NCBI GenBank assembly: GCA_040954595.2
Contig: CM082577.2
Span: 4,154,001 to 4,218,000 of the forward strand
Origin: Balanoglossus misakiensis
Lineage: Eukaryota > Hemichordata
Reading direction: 5' to 3'
Length of the DNA: 64,000 nt
Of this stretch, positions 51,538-62,884 are shown in pieces. The stretch's first letter is position 1. Every line of letters starts with the position of its first letter. Position numbers and translations under genes: made by a program. The notes under the pieces are model-generated. The model searched no databases. It was not told the DNA's origin and saw nothing but the letters and a program-made list of their open reading frames with translations.

Positions 51538-54500
51538 ATGGATGTTGTTGCGAAGGAGAAGCCAACAACTGCGGAGATAACAGCCTCATCACCGTGTCTG
51601 CAACCTGTTTATCACCGGCTGGGGTGCGTATGTTTCGAAATGTCAGCTGTACTGTGGACGGTGTTGTGATTAACAATGTACAGCATAGGATTTCCTTGTA
51701 GCTTTATGATCGCACATGATTTTACAGTAGTGTAGCCTTACAGTACCCCAGACAGCGGCACGTGTCATTGTCATAACCGGACACTGTCGACGTGCATAGC
51801 TTTAACATGAGATGACATCTTATAAATGATGTTCTAGCTCCTTAGGTTTTACATGAAATGCCATCTTGTATCCTGACGGCTGATTACCCCCCCCCCCCAA
51901 CGGTACAGCTGTGTACCACAGCTAGGCCTCTCACTGGGTCTTACACTGTACTAATGCTTTTGCTTTGAAGTGGGCAAGAGTTGTTCGCCTTGAAGAAGCT
52001 GGACACTAGCCTTCCTGTTCGAGGGGAGAAAGACTTTGCACCAGATGGTTCACCATGGCAGACCAATCGTTTACAAGAAGCATACACAACACAGAAAACT
52101 ATTCTGTCTGAAGAGAGAGGAGTGAGGCAGTGAGTTCAGCCACTTTAATATTTTGAACTACACCTACGAAGAGCTGACATAACTGTTTAATGTGAATCCC
52201 ATTATATAAGCAAAACATTATTGTTTGAGACTTTTATTATAATTTATTGCCCATACTAGTTCATTATCCTTAGGATATATTCCAAACCAGTAATTTAATT
52301 TTTCATATCTTCTTGACAGTGGAAGTGTTGCAAAAGCTGTTTGGAACAGTGAAGTTGGGTTAGCCGAAGTCACTGTTGAAAAGGTAGGAAGGATATTTTT
52401 TCTTGAAAGAGAGTTGGTCTATGTTTTCTCTAATTCAAAGAAAATCAAAACTGTCACGTGTTCATTTCAATCAATTTTGACAATTCCTAGCAACTGTTGG
52501 TAATCCTCAATAACCGTGTGTATCATTCCACTGGAATCTAACTTTCCCTGTCATGGACTAATTTCAGGGCAAATTTTGGCTAACCATGGGTCACCACAAG
52601 ATTGGAAAGAAATGGCTTTATCCTGAGGAGGCGTTGTTTCTCATTGATGTTGTAAGTTCTTAGAATTAGATAAATAATTCTTTTAACATCGTTAAAGTGT
52701 AAAAACAAAACCAAAAGGAGACTTTGGTGAAATCAGATTAAAAGGAATCATCATGAATCTCAATCCATTTACAGGGAGTGCTGGAATTATTCTATGATGG
52801 TATCACTTTATCAGTGCAAGAAGCCTACACAATGATAATACCAGAAAATATACCTATGGAATACTATCAGGTATGAAATGTTTTTCTAATAGACCGTAAT
52901 ATGTACCATATATAACCAATAAGAAATATCCCTTCACCTAATTTTATTTACTGTTCACAAAAATTATATCTGTATTCTTTATAGGTATACAGACATCTCC
53001 TAACATTGGGTTATATTGTGACGAGACATCATGGGTAGGTTCAACTCTTTCATGTGATACTGTTACCAGCACTTCATTTCACAAACTTGTAATGCTACGT
53101 ATTAAATTATAGCAAATTATTATAGCTCATATGAGCACATATAAGATGTAAATACAACTTACATATTACTGACTGCAAAATTGGTGCGATTTTTGAAAGA
53201 GATATCAAAAATATACAAGTGGGTTTGACTGTAGAAAAAAAGAGAGGATTTGTGATTGGTATTTACTCAAATTGCAGTATTGTATGCCGTCTTCCAGGTC
53301 ACGCTTCACACAGTACGAACGAACCATACGGTTGGATCAGTACATCTCCCGATCAAGATACTCGCCGCTGCGGTCTCTGCACTGGCAGCAGGAAAGTTCG
53401 GAAAGCTACGACCCAGCCAGCACGAGCAGCGAATGTGACGGCAGGTATATCAGACACCATACCCCCTTGAGCATAACCGGCAGCAGTGGAGACTCGCAGT
53501 CCCCGAAATCATCCCTGTCGGCATCGGATTCAGACTGTTCCCAGGATTCGCTGGATTACTTCTCTGATGGGACTGTTGTGCCCGTCAAAATACCCGAGCC
53601 CGAGCCACAACCCGAAGCGTACTCCATCAATCTTCTTGAATTCAAGAGAAAAATGGAGGAAAGGGAAAGTGGGGATAACACGGTGGAGGAAGACAGGAAC
53701 CGAAAAAGACTAAAGAAAGAAAACGGCAAGCAGGTGGATGTTAAAAATAATGACAAAAATTCAAACGGAAAAGAACATGCTAGGTTGAAGGAAAAGGATA
53801 ATGAGAAGGAAAAAGTGTCGCCTAGGAAACGATCCAGAAGCTGGGAACCGGAAAATAAGCTGCCGTATTCCTCAGATAGTTCTGATTATTGTAAAACTCG
53901 GCCCAAGCATTTTCGCCCGAATGAGTTTGCGAACGAATCCTCGTCAGTTGATATAAATGATGTTTTTGACGTGTTCAGAGATCTAGCCAAACGTCCGGTG
54001 CCGTTTGGCCAAGCACTAACATTTACAAATCAGCTTAAGGCCTGCAACACCGAGGAAAGAAACCCAGACTGGAATTTCAATGAGATTTTGTTTCCGAATC
54101 ACGCGGAGGACATTGTGCTGAACGAGTTACCGCTGATGAAGCCGGGTGTGCTGCCTGAAAGTATTGAACTGGCCACTCGAGAGAAACTGCAGATGGACGC
54201 GAACAACATGCTCAAACTTCAGCAGCTGATACACATCTCTCACAACGTCATGAAAACCTCCGAGTCCATGGCCGCGATGTCGAAGACCGTCTGTGAGCGT
54301 GTGAAGGCTATCGGGCCGGGGGAGATCAGAGCAGGCAGGCAAGTGACTGCAGCCGCCAGGCCGAGAAACTGGACCGAGTTTAAGAAACTGCAAAGACAGC
54401 AACAGCAGAGAAACGCCATCAAGAATAGTGACAATCCGTGGGAAGGAGACAGTATACAACCGCTGGTTCACCCATCGAGGGCCACTGATACAGGTACGGA

Positions 54501-55511
54501 AATGTATTGAAATGTGTGTCCAGGTTGGCATTTGAGTTACCAGCTACAAGTCAAATACCACGGGCTGGGTCTATTGGACAGGAATTCTGTTGATATTAAA
54601 TGTTCATGAGATGCCACCAGAGGTTGAATGCATAACAAATCAGGGACAAGTCTGCATATTAGACCAGGGTATTGTTCCCATTGGAATGTATATGTGCATG
54701 CTTGATCGTACAGGTTATGCCATGGTGAGAATTTTAACTTGATTTGGTGCATTTTCTTTCTTATACAGCCAGTCTCCTTGATCAACTGAAAATAATTCCT
54801 AATGTGAATACTAGTATCAGTGGAGACAGAAGGTAAATATGTCAATTTTACATCATCATATGTTTTGAGAACTAAAAAATAAGCAATTAAACATGCAAGT
54901 TTTTGAAAAAAAAATCTGTTCTGACATGGTCATTGCAGGGTCACTACACATAGACAATATCCAATTCAACAATTTACCATTTACCAGTATGTACAAATTG
55001 TTCATTTGTTTTTCCAGGTTTATGAATGAGGGATCGATGTCAAGCCAGATTGTCTTTGATATTTATCTACCAGACTCTGGGTACAAGAAGAGCAACCCGG
55101 GCAAACCACACCTTCGTGTGTGCATCATGACGTAAGTTTCTTGAGTAATTAACCCTTTCACCACCATGGTTCAGTCCAAAGTCATATGGTGAAGTTGAAC
55201 CTCTCAAGAGGGAACTGGGGTGAAACTTGAAAGAGTTAAATTTGGAATACTTTGGTGATAAGAATATTCTTAAAATATACCGGTACAAGCAAGTGATTGT
55301 CAAAGTTCAGTCTGTTCACAACATATCCAATAATTCTCTTTGATTTCTTTCTTCCAGTTATGAAGACCCTCCACCCTCGCTGCACACCATGGCTTCGCTG
55401 ATGAGTCAAAGTCAAGGGGTCCCCCTGCTCTGGGCTGTCTTGGATAATGGAGATATCACGTTCAATGTATTCCATGATGTCAGCTTACCTCGTGAGATTA
55501 GCCTAGGATAG
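51538..55511 (+). CDS. TSEN54: tRNA-splicing endonuclease subunit Sen54
   Basis: Structural subunit of the nuclear TSEN complex (TSEN2/34/15/54) that cuts introns from pre-tRNAs. Exons: 51538-51623, 51971-52129, 52320-52383, 52568-52651, 52775-52870, 52985-53034, 53298-54493, 54769-54832, 55018-55131, 55358-55511, giving 688 aa in consistent phase. The conserved N-terminal domain is in exons 2-6 (KDFAPDGSPWQ, GKFWLTMG, YPEEALFLIDVG, LSVQEAYTM, LLTLGYIVTRH). The C-terminal nuclease-like fold without catalytic residues is in the last exons (VFDIYLPDSGYKKSNPG, VPLLWAVLDNGDITF). The single 1196-bp exon 7 (residues about 180-578) is mostly charged and low-complexity, which explains the length above the human protein (526 aa). 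The first ATG in the exon is used, immediately after the ETS pair. Confidence 0.93.
53298..54493 (+). other. TSEN54: TSEN54 giant internal exon encoding a disordered linker
   Basis: 1196 bp in one exon, by far the longest coding exon of the window. It starts within conserved sequence (SRFTQYERTIRLDQYIS), then runs through Ser-rich (SSGDSQSPKSSLSASDSD) and Lys/Glu/Asn-rich stretches to a more helical, better conserved end (DVFDVFRDLAKRP onward). It is inferred to be a flexible linker. Confidence 0.8.
55149..55239 (+). mobile_element. TTAA-flanked palindromic MITE, copy 7
   Basis: About 91 bp in a TSEN54 intron. TTAACCCTTTCACCACC at the left is perfect. The right end is disturbed by a small insertion (GTGAAACTTGAAAGAGTTAA). 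Confidence 0.8.
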
Positions 55512-56520
55512 GAAGCGCTAACAACGATACACTTCAGCAGATTTCAATATTTATCAGAAACTTTATGGCAGTTCTTTATGAAACTATAATTCTTAATGTT
55601 TTTCACTTGCACCTGCTTGGATATTTCAAACTTGTGCATGGTAAAAAAATTCTTTGTTGAGCTGTATGTGGCTCAGCTGTATTTCAGTTATCATGCACAA
55701 ATTCAAACGCAGTTTGGATAAGTTTCTGCTTTCACTGAAATTGTGCATTTTGATCTTATTCAGCATTCATAGATGGTCCCTCAAATACATGCTGATTTGC
55801 TATGGTCTGCAAGACCTGACACAATCAAAAAACTATTGTATAATAGAAAATACAGTGTTCATATTTTTTCAAGCTCATGTCATTTACTGGAAGTTTCAAC
55901 CACAATTAAAGTATACTTTCTATGTTTTTCATGTTAAAATTTCATTAAGCAGTAAATTTGTTGAAGTATTTTGATGCACAGATTATAACTATGAAAATTT
56001 AATTTCTTAGTTGGAATATAAATCAGTATAAATTCCTTTCATTAGAGCCTGTAATTGAATGAACAGAGACTCAATCTCTATTGCTGCTTTTGTTGTATGA
56101 AATAAAGTAACACAATTCTACTTGACGTACTCGTGTGCCTTATTTTGTTGATCTTGCGTGTACGATAGACCAAGACCAAACACATTCTTATTGGACATGC
56201 TGAACCTCAAGTGATGCAGTTGATCACAGGTTATTTATTACACTCAAAGAGTAAGACTGCATATAGCCAGAGCAATCAATGTAAGAAATATTTTTCAGTA
56301 AAAATACACCACATTTAGATGCGTGTGAGGGGATAGCGCCCTCTGTGGCCTAGGTGACCTCGGGATGACCCTGGGAGGGATGACCGGGAATGACCCCATC
56401 AGCTGACTGGTAATTCGTACACTTGTTTTCTGTGACTTCAAAGTCGAAAAGGGCTCGAGATCGGTGTCAGCCGCTGATAAGAATGTGACATACACATTGG
56501 CGTCAGAAGTGGCAGCTAGA
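55512..56520. other. TSEN54 3' UTR and MANBA upstream region
   Basis: AT-rich DNA with an AATAAA at 56100-56105 (aaataaagt) that could end TSEN54. The MANBA promoter should lie near 56300-56520, where a CAGCTG E-box occurs (about 56400). No other gene is seen. Confidence 0.5.
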
Positions 56521-59500
56521 ATGAACTTCAATACTTTACAGATTATGTCCCTCACCGCCTTCGCCAGTTGCCTGTACGTTTTAGTCACTATTGCTGAAGC
56601 TGGTGTTCTCTCATTGGACGGGAAGTGGACGATTAGCAATGGAAGTAAGTTGGTAATTTATACTACCAAAGGCCTGTGATAAAATACATTGATTCTGAGC
56701 CTGTGGTGCAATTGGGTTTAGGGGGCGTGGTCGGGGGGCGTGGCGTGGCGTTTCGTTTGCTTTGAAAAGGGTGCATTCGAGGTCATTACTGCGTCCATAG
56801 TGATGGGGGGGGGGGGGGGGGGGAGACAATATAGAGGACCATTCTATGGCCTGGTAATTATTATAGTTATGTCAAAGTAAAAGAGTCACAGTATTGTTGT
56901 AATATTCATTTGTTCAGTCAAGATTGTTATATGAAGCAGTTGCAAAGTATAAATTCACTGTTGCAGGACATATAACCCGACCCGACCTTTAGATTAATCG
57001 CAAAACTCTTATGCTGTTTTTTTCCAGATATTACTGTGGAAGGTGACGTCCCTGGCAGTGAACACATGGCATTGTATAATGCCAAGGTGATTTCTGATCC
57101 ATTGTATCGATTCAACGATGCAGAATACCGATGGATTCGTCTTTCTAATTGGACTTATTCCAGAAAATTCAATGGTAATATGCCATGGCATTTATATATT
57201 AACACAGTTACAGTAAGTCTGGTGCCCTAATGAATTTGTGTTCAAAGTGAGGTCGATGGGAAAAGTTGACCAATTACATCAAGGAGATTCCCAATTGGCC
57301 TCACTTTGAGTTCAAATTCACGATGGCTGCATGAGGGCGCTAGACCTTAATGGAAAGCGTGTATCAGACAAATTATTTATTACACAAATTAAACTGTACT
57401 TAATAACCAAAAGAACAGTTTGGTGTGGATTAATAAGTTTTGTCACTTTATCTGTTCCAGTTACTAAGGCAGAGATTGGTATGAGTAGTGTTGTCATGGT
57501 AGCAGAGGGTCTGGACACCATAGCAACCATTGTGATCAATGGAAAAGTAGTTGGGAAGGCTATGAATATGTTTGTTAGATATGTCTTTGATATCAAGTCA
57601 GCCATTAAGGTGAGTGATCCCCAGAAGAGTGATTTGTTGCTGTCTTGGGCCATTTTATGAATAGAAACCAAGTAGGACTGTCTGCTTGCTCATGTGACAG
57701 TGTGGGAGATAAAATTGGCAAAGACTGCACTGGGTTTCAACTGTTGCTAATGGAATTCTTGGTGACCATGAACTTGCTTAGTTCATAGTAATGATTCATC
57801 CACCCCCTTTACCTGTGTACATATGTGTGACCACTTTCATCTGCAATCAAGAAATGTTGAAAAGTACGACAACTACACCAAAGTCACTCTTACTCAGTCT
57901 GCTGTGTACTTCCTAGGAAGGTCAAAATGAAATTGTGGTGAAGTTTGAGTCGGCACTGGAATATGCGAATCAGACGGCTCAGAAATATCCCTACGTGGTT
58001 CCTCCGACTTCTCTTCCCCCTGAGGAACATTCGGAACACCATGCAAATTTTATCCGGAAGTCACAGTCCTCGTTTGGTTGGGATTTTGCTCCAGCATTTG
58101 CCCCACAAGGAATTTGGTAAGGAAAATCCTTTTGTACATTAGTACATGCCAGTGTGCCGTCTAGTTCAAGAAATTGATCGACAAAAGAAAAGATATTTAT
58201 TATTCAGCATATGCTCACATTTCCATGTCAAAACAAACTTTAAACTCAGTCATCACGGACATTTCAAACTCCTCCCTGGCATACTGGCGAGAACTTTGCC
58301 CCAGGGGTACACCAGTAGTATCACAGAGCTACTCTATTGACATAACACGTTTTGATTTTATAATAATATTCTACAGGAAGAGTATCTATATTGAAACTTG
58401 GAACTGTGCAACATTGCGGGATGTCTCTGGGATACCCATGAGAAGTAAGTCTTCATATGACTGTTTGGTGTTTTTGGGTCGAAGTTGACTGTATCACTGG
58501 CATGTGGTTCTCATTCTGTTCATCATCTGGTCGTTGGCTTGACCACAGTCTCCCTATCGAGGCGAAGATGTCTGTTATACTTGTACATGTATAAACCAAA
58601 CTTCACTCGCATGATTGCCACAGCTGACGGTGTCTTCTATGATACAAAGACAAGTCTATACACACTTCAAAACTGGACACCATTCTCTTTTCATCACAGG
58701 CTTTTCTCATCCCCAACTGTGGATCCTGAATGTCACCGCTTACGTCAACGTCGCCGACAACGCAAAGGTCAAAGGTCAGGCGCTGGACCTGATGGTGACC
58801 GTGCCGGCGCTGGGAAGTGAGCATGGAAAGAGCTTCCAGGTCACGCCTGGAAAACATGAAGCTGTTAGCATCATTGTCAGTGCAAAGGGGGTAAATTGAG
58901 CGAAGTCACTTGTTTGTTTTGGTGATAAACAACTGTCGTTTGAGGGAATGATATTGTGTCATAGTCTGTACAAGTAATAGCTACAATTTTACTTCTGAGA
59001 TACCCCTAAGGTCATATCTGACAGTGTTAATGTTCAGGTTAAATATTGTACATTAAACATTTTTCTGGTAGTTGCCAATTTTGATCTATGTGGACTAATA
59101 TAAGCTGTACTATATGATCATTGCCAGGCCAAAACATGGTGGCCCAATGGATATGGTGAACAGCCACTCTATGACGTCAACGTGGAATTGATGTGCCCAG
59201 TCTTTCAGGAAAAGTCCACCAAGCAATTTACAGTTGCATTCCGGACTGTTGAGTTGGTGCAGGAACCATTACCAGAGAAGAACCCAACAGGTCTGTGGAT
59301 GTATTGCCATAAGGCAGTGTGCTAAACAACAAACAAGATGGCCACAACCATAGTCTGTGTTTGAGATCAAGCAAATGTGATGAAAAGAAGTGACAAAACT
59401 TAAGTTAACTTATAGAGTTTAGTGCGATATATAATATATCATAGTGCAGTGGTCAACCAACATGAACTAATACAATAATATTTGCGATAAATTATTGATT

Positions 59501-62500
59501 TTGACTACATTTTTCTGCAGGTTTAAGTTTTTACTTCAAGATTAATGACAGACCCATATTTATGAAGGGATCCAACTGGAGCCCAGCAGATGTTTTCCAG
59601 GAGAGAGTCACCTCTGAAATCCTGGAAAACAGACTGCAATCCACCGTGGACGCCAATATGAACATTTTACGCGTTTGGGGTGGTGGAATTTATGAACAGG
59701 ATGCGTTCTACGACAAAGCAGACCGCCTTGGGATAATGTTGTGGCAGGATCTCATGTATGCTTGTGCCCTTTACCCGACCAACGAAGAATTCTTGAATTC
59801 TGTTAAACAGGAAGTTACTCAACAGGTAGCAATTATTTGAGTTCGATTTTCACAAGATAGTACTAGCATTCAATTCCACCCTCACGTCCTTGAAATTATT
59901 AGCTGTGTTTTCATGTCAGACAAGAACATGTTTACATATTTCTGTGCATTTATCAGAAACTTTCATTGTATATTTTAATATTGATGAAAAGTTGACAAAT
60001 TACAAATGTGCTGTTCTTGTGGTAGGTGAAAAGGCTGGGTCATCATCCGAGTATTATTGTGTGGAGTGGAAACAATGAAAATGAAGTGGCATTAGCAGGT
60101 GGATGGTAAGTTGTCAACAATCATGTTTTACGTGACATAGATGGTTAATTCATAAAAAGTAATTCCTCTTCTTTCTTTTTGCAACAGGTATGAATCTGTC
60201 GTATCCAAGAACAGAACTCTGTATTACAATGACTACAGAAAGCTTTACATAGATACCATGATGCCAATTGTCAAAACGCTGGATGTGACAAGGCCATTTA
60301 TGTCGTCAAGTCCAACTAATGGTGCCGAGTCAGAAACCGAAGGTTGGATTGCCAAGAATCCTCAGGATCCTCAATATGGAGATGGTAACTATGGCAACAC
60401 TTCTTGATAAATTTAACCCTTTCATACCCACCTGTTTTTTAGGGATGATTTACATGTGTTTATTTTGTACCTTCTTGATCACTGTTTATCAACCTAGTGC
60501 ACAACTACAACTACTATGCTGACTGCTGGGACGTGACAAATTTTCCAAAACCCAGATTTTCTTCTGAGTTTGGCTACCAATCCTGGCCATCATTTGAGTC
60601 CATTCAGAAAATATCCAAGGCGGAAGATTGGAACTACAGAAGTAATTTCAGTACCTACAGGAACCACCATCCATTAGGTATGCAAAGTATAGCTTCATGA
60701 TGTCGACCATTTTGAACATTGAAAATATCATTGCTGATATTCAAGAAGTGCTGACGATTGGCATTTCAGAAATCTTTCTTGTATGCTTGCATTTTCAGTT
60801 TATTTTCTCCTTTTAGTGAAACGTGTAGGATAAAATATATTAATATGAAAACAAGCTTTGCAACAAATTTGGTTTGGTTTTCAGGAAGTCTGTGATAAAA
60901 ATTATGTGTAACAAATTTAAATGTGTTCATGTTGAAAATAGGCAACGATCAGATGTTGAATATTGCACAGCAACATTTCAAGGTACCGCAAACAAATGAC
61001 ACCCAACAGGATTACAAAGATATAATATATCTAACACAGGTACTGTGCCCTCCATGTGTAGAACACCCCCAGAAGCAATTAAGTAGACCCCTGTTTCTAT
61101 ATTCAAAACCATGCATGCTTTGGACTATACCACTGTAGTGTGGGGATTAGCTGACTGTTGGCGTGCACCCTTTTCAGGTGGCATTGAGATGGCACTGTTA
61201 GCAGCACTTCACTTCCAATTGCCCGTAACAACTAACACCACACAGAAGTTTCTAGATATGATTTATCTAACCCAGGTAAAATTTAACGAAGGTCAAAGAC
61301 TTTTCACCAAAATACATAGCTATAATTGCTTTCACTATCATGATCAGTGAAACAAACCAGTAAGTGAATGTCATGTGATGTGAATGTCAGCTATTCTCAG
61401 CCAGATTTTCAACATTTACTTATCGACCACCGGTCAACGCATGATGTTAATTAACTTTAACAGATTACACATGCCCTCTGTACGAAGTCCGAGATGGAAT
61501 ACTACCGTTCCCTGCAGAGTAGTCTGGATGAAAAAGGTCTGGGAAGAACCATGGGTGGCCTCTATTGGCAGCTGAATGAAATGTGGCAGGCGCCAACATG
61601 GGCTTCAATTGGTAAATATAGAACCCGTGTAACAAAGCTGATCGAAATGTGATCAACCATTCTTTAGATACATTCACAATACCGGTACTTGATCGAGAAA
61701 ATATTGCTTGAAAGTGAGAACAAGAAAGTTATTTATTTTCAATTGATGAAATAACTTACTGCATTGGACCAAAAAATACATAATTTTACAGAAAAAGATT
61801 ACCAAATAGAAGCTTTCTTTTTCTCAACAGAATACAGCGGTAAATGGAAAATGCTTCATTATTTTGCAAAAAACTTTTTTTCACCCATAATTGTGGTGAG
61901 CTACATCATAGATGGAACTGTACATGTCCATGGTGTGTCAGATTCTACAAATGATCTCCCGAATGTTGTTGCCACGGTAACTCTGTGGCAGTGGGACTCG
62001 TTTCAACCATTGTTTGTGTGGAATAACACATATAACCAGGTAGGAGAAATTCCTAGTAACACTTGAACCTGCCATTGACAGCATGCATATCATACCAGTG
62101 TTCACCTTTATTTCCTTGTGCTTTGTCAGACCTCAGTTTTGACAAACACATTTTCCAGACCCTTTCACGTAGAACCACATGTTAAAAGAACCTCTATAAC
62201 CCGGATACCTGCAAACCAATTTCTTCAGTCCCTTTGGTGTTCGGTTTAGACAGGTTTTACTGTACAAATGAAGTCCCTGATAGTTTGTTTGATGATCTTG
62301 TTTTCTTTGGATCTTCCTCTTTTGCAGACGGCACAGTCGTCTGTTCCAATCTTCTCTAAGAAGCTGTCCGAGCTGCTGTCAGCTGGTAAATGTCCAGATC
62401 AGACCAGGTGCTTTCTGACCTTTGACCTCATATCAGGTGGCAAAGCGGTCAGTCCGACCAACACCTTGTATGTGACTGGATTCAACAAGGCTCAAGGGGT

Positions 62501-62884
62501 CAAGAAGGTTAACCTTACAGTAAGTGAAATTTTGCACATAGCTCAACCAAAAGAAATTAAATTCAGTGTTTGATTCAGTTGATCACCATGCTCCAGATGT
62601 GGACAAACACAAAAGACAGTCAGTCACCCGTTATTTGTTTATCTTTTCAGGTCACCAAGGTAACCCAACAAGGCGACAAAGTCTTTGATGTCGAGTTGAA
62701 GACCGACAGCATCACAACTTTCACCTGGCTGGAAGCACTGGGCATTGCGGGACGTTTCTCTGACAACGGATTTTTGATGACAGCGCCAACTGCAAAAATC
62801 AGCTTTTATGCCTGGGAGAAAACCACCGTTAGCGATCTGCAGAAAGCTCTAACAGTGAAAACATACAACAATATGAACGAGTGA
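56521..62884 (+). CDS. MANBA: Beta-mannosidase (lysosomal, glycoside hydrolase family 2)
   Basis: Removes terminal beta-mannose from N-glycan cores in lysosomes. Exons: 56521-56644, 57028-57174, 57461-57609, 57917-58116, 58377-58444, 58700-58890, 59128-59290, 59521-59825, 60026-60105, 60188-60384, 60498-60677, 60942-61039 (or 61178-61275), 61464-61611, 61831-62039, 62328-62519, 62651-62884, giving 894 aa (human about 879). It starts with a hydrophobic signal peptide (residues 1 to about 27, cleavage near AEAG). Family blocks: [44 protein letters not shown]. The catalytic acid/base is E467 in SGNNENE, and the nucleophile is E565 in [12 protein letters not shown]. The ending [11 protein letters not shown] is typical. 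The start is the first in-frame ATG. Polyadenylation signal AATAAA at 63235-63240. Confidence 0.95.
56805..56823. repeat. Poly-G run of 19
   Basis: Nineteen consecutive G in the first MANBA intron. The length may be unreliable in sequencing. A 12-C run of the same kind occurs at 51887-51898. Confidence 0.9.
60413..60440 (+). mobile_element. Fragment of the TTAA MITE family
   Basis: Only the left end (TTAACCCTTTCATACCCACC) is recognisable, in a MANBA intron. It could be a decayed copy or a chance match. Confidence 0.35.
60942..61039 (+). CDS. MANBA: MANBA duplicated exon, copy a
   Basis: A 98-nt exon (acceptor aaatag, donor gtactg) entered in phase 1 and left in phase 0. It encodes residues 602-634: [17 protein letters not shown] through DIIYLTQ. 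This segment continues the HHPLG loop after the active-site domain. Confidence 0.85.
61178..61275 (+). CDS. MANBA: MANBA duplicated exon, copy b (mutually exclusive)
   Basis: A second 98-nt exon only 138 bp downstream, with a good acceptor (ttttcag) and donor gtaaaa, and the same phases as copy a. It encodes [17 protein letters not shown] through DMIYLTQ. It is identical to copy a at 15 of 33 residues, including the ends and the HF.xP core. If both copies were spliced in, copy b would be read in the wrong frame and stop after seven codons, so only one can be used per mRNA. Confidence 0.85.
62120..62264. mobile_element. pogo/Tigger-like MITE 3
   Basis: The right end TTTAGACAGGTTTTACTGTA is intact. 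The left end near 62120 is degenerate. Internally it shares ttaaaagaacctctataa with the element at 7976-8149. It lies in a MANBA intron. Confidence 0.65.

Noticed and set aside
54127-54531. 134-residue minus-strand frame
   Set aside because: It is antisense to TSEN54 exon 7, which is in phase with conserved flanking exons.
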